Positions 58,401 through 64,000 of a stretch of DNA of 64,000 nt are shown here, one piece after another. Source of the DNA: Haemonchus contortus. Its lineage: Eukaryota; Nematoda; Chromadorea; Rhabditida; Trichostrongylidae. The DNA lies in the NCBI GenBank assembly GCA_000469685.2, contig LS997562.1, forward strand, positions 45,388,869 through 45,452,868, given 5' to 3'. The position numbers were made by a program, and so were the translations under genes. The notes under the pieces were generated by a model that saw only the letters and a program-made list of their open reading frames with translations, did not search any database and was not told the origin of the DNA. How positions within the stretch are numbered: position 1 is the first letter of the stretch; every line of letters starts with the position of its first letter.

Positions 58401-58493
58401 CTGCTTCCCATTTGCTAGGCAGACGGATTTCACAGACGAAGAAGTTTCGATTTTGGAGGCGATCCACGCCTTGACGTCCATCAAATCATCCAT
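55414..58493 (-). CDS. Seven-exon gene for a 198-aa protein of unknown family
   Basis: I do not recognise the family. Minus-strand exons: 58493-58370, 57640-57589, 56963-56905, 56327-56282, 56088-55986, 55693-55580, 55512-55414. They join in phase (1,2,1,2,0,0) with GT..AG borders and sum to 597 nt, stop TAG included. The protein begins MDDLMDVKAWIASKIE. A middle segment reads HHLAQLRMGYTVF then LLEEQGMELVFVRRFPEAL. An acidic and alanine-rich segment (SAEQSEYEVAKEFLG) follows, and the tail is basic (KKTKSSPRD, ending MEIRRTT). No signal peptide or membrane span is visible, so a soluble intracellular protein is likely. The small 46-59 nt exons are the weakest part, yet each is needed to keep the frame. 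It lies about 3 kb upstream of lin-11 on the same strand. A wrong exon boundary or missed exon is possible in the 730-bp first intron. Confidence 0.65.
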
Positions 58494-60454
58494 TTCTTGC
58501 TAGCCAATTTCTCAACGGACGACTGACGTGATAATCAATAGGAGTTTCTGTTAATGAATAAGGCCGACGTAGAAGCAGATTCCATTCTTTGTCCGGCTTT
58601 GGCTGACTGTTCCATTGTAGAGAAGTTTTTAGATCACTTTATGACTGTGCCAAATTCCAAATTCAATATTCAAACTGTACCGAGAGAAAAGAAGCCGCGA
58701 AACAATCCGCAATAATTATGCATCAACCTATTAATATTTATAGCAAATATTCCGATTATTTGGAAATCCAATTCAGAAATCTACGTACTCTATCAAGAGA
58801 TGTTAACAAAATTAATTGAAAATTACTCCTAGCCATTCTCGATCTTGAAAGGATAGCTGATCATACCATATTCATTCATAGGGCCGATAGATGAACTGAA
58901 TTCGTTTTTATCTCACGTCCCCTCGGTTTTTATAACTCAACCAATGTCTATAATGAAGTGTTTGAAAGAGCTCATTTTAATATAGTCAATTCCGAGTAGC
59001 AACGAAAACGACAAAATTCAACGCTCAGCAATATCTTTATAAGAAAGGGATCTACGCAATAGATTAGCTAATCTGCTAGAGAGGAGCTCTGGAAAATTCC
59101 TCAGAAGTGCAGAGCAGTCAAGAACGAATTCTCGAAACGATTTCCAAAGAGATTAGAAGCACGTAGCCGAATTTTCTCTCAGCTTTGTAAGATACCATAA
59201 TGATGTGTTTCGCTGAGGATTCCATTCCGTCACTCGTCTCTTCCACTACAGATTGAATCCTACCGTCGAATTTTCTACCGATTAAAAACACCAGCCACCA
59301 TGCCGTGCGAAAACGCTTGCCGTACATAGCAACTGAATCTCCTAATATTTAGACGCGAGGGAATACGCAAAACAGTTGTGGGAAATAAGCTGTGTTATGG
59401 CAAGGGAGCTTTGATTTCAATTAAGGACGATGAAACAGGGATCTGGGTGGAAAACAGCCCTATGCGACCATAATTCTGCGTACCGCTAGAAATCTAAGGC
59501 ATATCGTACCGTACCTGACCGGCTTCTCAACAATATTCTCATCATAGTCAGATCATGAACAAAATATAAACAAAATTCACCCGCAACCTGGCATTGATCC
59601 AAATCTTACTAGCTCATTTGTCACTTCGCTACTGTGCTTACTTCAACACTGCTGCATCACATAAAAATAAGTGATAGCAACAGTTCGATACCTAACCGAT
59701 ACTACACCATGGATATCGATACTACACCATGAATTGCTTTCACCTACTACCATCCACCTGGCAACACATAATAATGACAACATCTATGGCAATAAAAACG
59801 AATGACCTGTAGTTGCATTAATCGGCACTCGCTACCGGCCAATAATGGCAGCAACTTATTATCACATCCGACGATCATTCACCTTCTTGGATGTCTGTTG
59901 AAGTAGCCCAGAACAAAAATGAGCAAGTTCAGCTCAAAGAAACATCAACGAGAAAGCTCAACAAATTAATGTAATATGTCAAATACTAATGTGAAAAAGC
60001 AGAAAGTAATATTCGCAAATGTCAACGTAAACAGCTGCCTGTATTGCCTCAGAAATACCGCTACCTCAGTGAGATTGACAGCACTGAGACAGAATCGAGA
60101 AACCAGCTTATTTTGGATGAAACCTTCATCTCAAACAAGAACGTGCTGGCTTCATCATTTACTTTTCTGACATTCGAGGCGATCTAATTCGTTATGGTTT
60201 GACTTGTCTCAATATCGAAAAATGGCGCATTTGACGAAAAAAAAAGAACTTACTGCTTCACAAGTGGAAAATATGCGAGGAATTCCGGGCAGTTCACTTG
60301 ACAATCCAGTGTGAAATGAAACATTGCTCCAAACAAAGGTGGTTGTGCCAACTCCTCCTTATTGTCGTAACGTATACTGCAGACGTCGTTATGGAACTCT
60401 CCCTCGTTCTCACGTACAGACCACCTGCAATAGTGTTTTCTCAGCAGCTCGAAG

Positions 60455-60660
60455 GGCGCTTCAAGAGCTTAAGTTTCAACCGACGTGCGAACTGCTGACA
60501 GCATTGCTGGCCACGTGGTGACAAATAAGGACAGATTGCGCTCAGGGCCGCGTGAGCGGTACCGATCAGTGTAGCGTTGTCAACTCGCAACCAGCAAGCT
60601 GTCGATTAGTCGCACATCGGTTGAAATAACGCACGTCTTTGGACTCTGAAAGCACTCAAA
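60455..60660. repeat. Uninterrupted member of the 24.6-kb inverted-repeat family
   Basis: Shares GCTGGCCACGTGGTGACAA, GGACAGATTGCG, CCGCGTGAGCGG, TAGCGTTGTCAAC and ACTCTGAAAGC with the 24.6-kb element in the same order. Left and right halves are imperfect inverses around CCGCGTGAG. The lack of the GC-rich palindrome here defines the pre-insertion state. Confidence 0.6.
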
Positions 60661-62668
60661 CAGTTCATCAAAGAAATCAAGAATTAATTTGAAAAAAAAA
60701 TCCTTAAGGCAATTAAATAAAAAAGATCCCACAGAGCAGAATTCCGTCATTTGCCTTTTCTTGCAAGGCAAGACACCACAAAACAAGGATCAAATGTAAC
60801 TCAGTATACCAAGCTAGCCACAGAAGACAAGTAAAGAAGAATCTTACGAGAGAAACTTCACAATAAGAGTGAGAGTCTGAGAAGTGGAATCAAAATCATA
60901 GAGAAATACGATTGATGGCTTCAATGAAATCAGAACCGGAGAGCCTCCAGTTTCGCATACTGACGACTAAATCTTCCGTTAAAACAAATTCAAAAGTCAG
61001 TACAACTTGCGTTCGAATCTGAACCAAGCTCACTTCTCCAAATGAAAAACTTCCAAATAAACCACTTTTGAATGACTTGTTAATAAATCAAAATCTAATA
61101 TAAATAAGAAATCGGCTGCATCACAAGTGCAACCCGCTAACATGGAAAGCAAATCCTGCAACAACTTCGGTTTCCTACAGGAAAAAAATCAGCCATTCGC
61201 CAAAAGATTCGCTTTCAACTACGAAAACGTATAAACGCAAAACGCTTTCTGATGAAACAACGCATTCAGGTATGCTGCATAGAATTACTATTGCTTTTTT
61301 GCTGAACTGCACACCTAGTTTAGGGCACCAATGAAAAAAGCTGTAGAAAATGGTCGGGAAGATCAGAGGCGACCTGACACAGGCGCCGCTCACACAACAA
61401 TGTCATTTTTTCGATGGATTTTCAAGGTAAGTCGCAACATAACGAATGAATCCCCAAATAGGGTTTACGCAAAAACAACACAACGGCGTGGGAATAAAGG
61501 CGTAAGCAGCACGTAGGAGACGGAAACCGCTAGTGCAGTGCATAAGCTTCCGGTGCTCCAGATGCACAAATCCGAAAACAAAAGTAGAAATGTTCCTTCT
61601 ATTTATAATCTACCCGGGCTTATCACAGTTTTTTAGAACAGAAGTAGAAACTTCTCGAGCGAAGAGACTACAAATGAGGAATCATGTGCAAGTTAGGAAT
61701 TTCTGAATTTTGAAAAGTTTTCGAACAGATCTAGCCCTGAAGGTGCAGTGTAGTGCAAACTAAGGAGGTGATAAATTAGTACTGAATTAGAACAAGATAA
61801 CAAAAATAACAAGTTGGCACACGATCTCTGAAGACTGGGGGTTCAGACTAGTGCGATCAAGGTGAAGCGCGAAATACATTTTCGTCAAGTTCTTGTCTAG
61901 ATAAAGAATGCACCTTCATAATTAGTGTTATTAAGTAGTAAATCGATAGAGAAAATGCAAATATCATTATGTTTTAGAGGTATTTGCTTGCGAAACTGTT
62001 CATGATTCCCACATGACTCATTCTATCTTCATCGTACTGTTTCCAGATCTGGGAACAAGCATAGCAACCTTATTCGCACGGCTGGGAGTCGTCGGCAAAC
62101 ATCAAAAACATCAAAGTACGTCGCTTCCAGAAGAACAAGAAAACCCTGCATAACAAAATGGTGACCAAGAATGGATACATCAAGAAGAGATTCATTTTCC
62201 TAGGCTTACATTCCAACAGTTATTAGTAGTAAGATAATCAAAATTGCACCTCACGGACAACTCAAACTCTCGGAAAAAGTTAGGCAAAAACTGTGATATG
62301 CTCATGTGACGCTTTATTTTCTCCAGATTTCCGCTAGTAACACACACGAAAGGAAGAGTTTTCTAAACGTAGCTCACATACCTCACACGAGATCTAGACT
62401 CATGCGCAACCAACTTACGCCTCTCATTCATGAATGCTCTATCCCATTTCAGGAAGAGTTTGGACATGGTTGAATATCCATTCTGATTCCTTGTCCGTAA
62501 CAACATACAACCGTATGGACTACTCAGCCACGTTTTGCAGTTAAAAGTTTCGGATTGGTAAATTTTTGGAACGGCACATTTTCGAAGAGTCTTAGGCGAA
62601 AACAGATGAAGACTACGTGAGAACTATGGTTTACTGGTCTACTGGAATCCTCGATTTTTTCTCCACTA

Positions 62669-62684
62669 TATAAATAAATAAATA

Positions 62685-62727
<43 letters not shown>
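62669..62727. repeat. TAAA and AT microsatellite
   Basis: About five TAAA units pass into roughly 19 AT dinucleotides ending at 62727. Confidence 0.95.
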
Positions 62728-62729
<2 letters not shown>

Positions 62730-63114
62730 TGACGAAAATGGACAGACGAGGCAATCTTAAATAGAGTATGAAAAGCTCTTCCAAATACATACTAACAAAT
62801 ACATCTGACCGTTTCCTGCGCTTGAGCGTGAGGAGAGAAAGTGCCATGTCGGCGCGGCAGTCCATGTCATACTGCTTCGAAGCATGAGGCCCCTATCGAC
62901 CGAGATTCCGCAAAATTCTGATCGATTTTTCATATTCACTTTAAAAGCTCTTATTCTCGAAAAGAAAAAAGATCTCGATCAGTAATATAGTAAGAAGCGA
63001 GAAATCTAAACTTCGAGTTCTGAGCGATCATCAATTTTTTCTTTCGCGAAGATAATAATTGAAAGCATGAAACAGATGATAATAGAACGGAGCATGATCT
63101 GACGAATAAGGAGA

Positions 63115-63700
63115 CAGCACTTTCCATCGGAGTATGGCAATTTTCTGACGAGGCAGTTTCGCAACATGCGCTGTCGTGAAAAAGACAAGCAATGCCCCGC
63201 TATGAGTGCTTCCTTCGAATAACGTCGGTCAAACTCCCTAGCTGAGAAGCGCAAATCTCTGCGGTTACTGTGGAACTCTCAGGAAGTAATTCAAAGTAAA
63301 GCATTCCCTAAAATCCCACCAACAACACAGCAAACCCTTCTTCGGATGCAGTCCAGCTTTCCGCCGTCTTGAAGGTACTTCGCCATTAGGCACCCGTGAG
63401 TTGAGACATGATATCTTCTGAGTGCGCGAAGGATATTTGCCAGAGCCATTGATGGATTACGCCCTTACAAAAGTATGCAATAGACGATATCTCCCGCAAA
63501 ACTTTGGTCGGTAGTTGAAGGTTGATCACGAATGCGAAACACTTACGAGGACATGCTTATGTATCCCCTTAAGTACAGGTTCGGGAACGGTGTACCTATT
63601 ACATAACCTAGTACAAAATCCTTTCAAGGGAGCCCCTGAAAGAATCTAGCAAGGGGTGAAAAGTCGATCAGAATTTTTTGCTCAACCTTATATATAGAAG
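63115..63700. repeat. Dispersed ~0.5-kb repeat, copy 2
   Basis: Collinear with 42.04-42.56 kb in the same orientation, with an extra segment near 63.27-63.36 kb. It ends TTTTTGCTCAACCTTATATA, an AT-rich edge that may be the element terminus. Confidence 0.6.
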
Positions 63701-63794
63701 CACTAACTTTGCATGTCCCGTTGTATGTTGTTTTGTGTGTCAGTCCACCAAAAATTCACGAAGACACAACGAGAACTGTGAGATGCTTTCAGAG

Positions 63795-63960
63795 TTCAAG
63801 ACGTGTATTGTTTTACCGACCGACCGACTGACGGCGCTGCTGGCCACGTGCTGACGATGAATACCGCTCTCGCAGCCATGAACGCAACCTGTCCTGCGTT
63901 GTCAATATGTTGAAAGAACGCCGCGCACGTCGTTGAGCTCTGAACGGCTGATTTCAGACC
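63795..63960. repeat. Third member of the 24.6-kb inverted-repeat family
   Basis: Contains GCTGCTGGCCACGTGCTGAC, TGTCCTGCGTTGTCAA and CGTTGAGCTCTGAA as in the other two copies, with a diverged centre. It ends close to the window edge. Confidence 0.45.
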
Positions 63961-64000
63961 TCGACGCCCGTCCGTTCGTCCGACGGCTGTCTTAGAAAGG

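Larger units (their letters stand above)
58494..63114. other. AT-rich region upstream of the 198-aa gene, no supported gene
   Basis: Presumably holds the promoter of the minus-strand gene starting at 58493. Apart from the repeat at 60.46-60.66 kb and the AT microsatellite, I see only short frames without motifs. Confidence 0.4.

Noticed and set aside
1..64000. CRISPR arrays, bacterial operons, rRNA, riboswitches
   Set aside because: Intron-containing genes and eukaryotic transposons show a nuclear nematode genome; tandem repeats present do not have the uniform repeat-spacer form of CRISPR.

Overview
The window is eukaryotic and almost certainly nematode. Coding sequence is split into short exons with GT..AG introns (some only 55 to 110 bp, others over 1 kb). 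Most of the remaining DNA is transposon-derived: palindromic fold-back elements, a tRNA-derived SINE, an RTE-type LINE remnant, a mariner and a gag-only LTR retrotransposon. The best identified gene is an ortholog of nematode lin-11. Together with the repeat content this fits a clade V parasite of the strongylid/hookworm kind; the exact taxon is inference.

Layout. 0-19 kb is gene-poor and repeat-rich: decayed SINEs (0.84-1.04, 5.7-5.95, 11.75-11.88 kb), diverged tandem repeats (8.4-9.0 kb), a CA microsatellite, a 497-bp inverted-repeat element with an 8-bp target duplication (12.15-12.65 kb), other fold-backs and a 165-bp TA-flanked MITE (15.0 kb). One plausible pair of plus-strand exons lies at 9.9-10.5 kb. 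19.9-25.5 kb carries a plus-strand gene of unknown family ending in a coiled coil; its introns hold a 1.9-kb fold-back element and a palindrome nested inside another palindrome. 26.8-29.3 kb holds a dead RTE fragment and diverged tandem repeats. 30-32 kb has several GC-rich hairpin elements.

32.1-37.2 kb is a structurally complete LTR retrotransposon on the minus strand: 525-bp LTRs, GATAT target duplication, tRNA-Gly-type primer binding site, polypurine tract and an intact 363-aa Gag with no pol. Its 5' LTR is split by a mariner of 1266 bp. 38.5-40.7 kb has a few plus-strand exons of an unidentified gene; 41.3-42.6 kb is repeat.

44.0-52.4 kb (minus) is the lin-11 LIM-homeobox gene, ten exons, reconstructed with consistent splice phases to 365 codons. 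Its largest intron holds a full-length SINE with a 14-bp target duplication. 55.4-58.5 kb (minus) is a seven-exon gene for a 198-aa protein of unknown family. 58.5-64 kb is AT-rich, with repeats near 60.5 and 63.1-64.0 kb.

The genes show no operon or pathway relation. The clearest unusual content is the set of nested mobile elements and GC-rich palindromic families with readable insertion scars.
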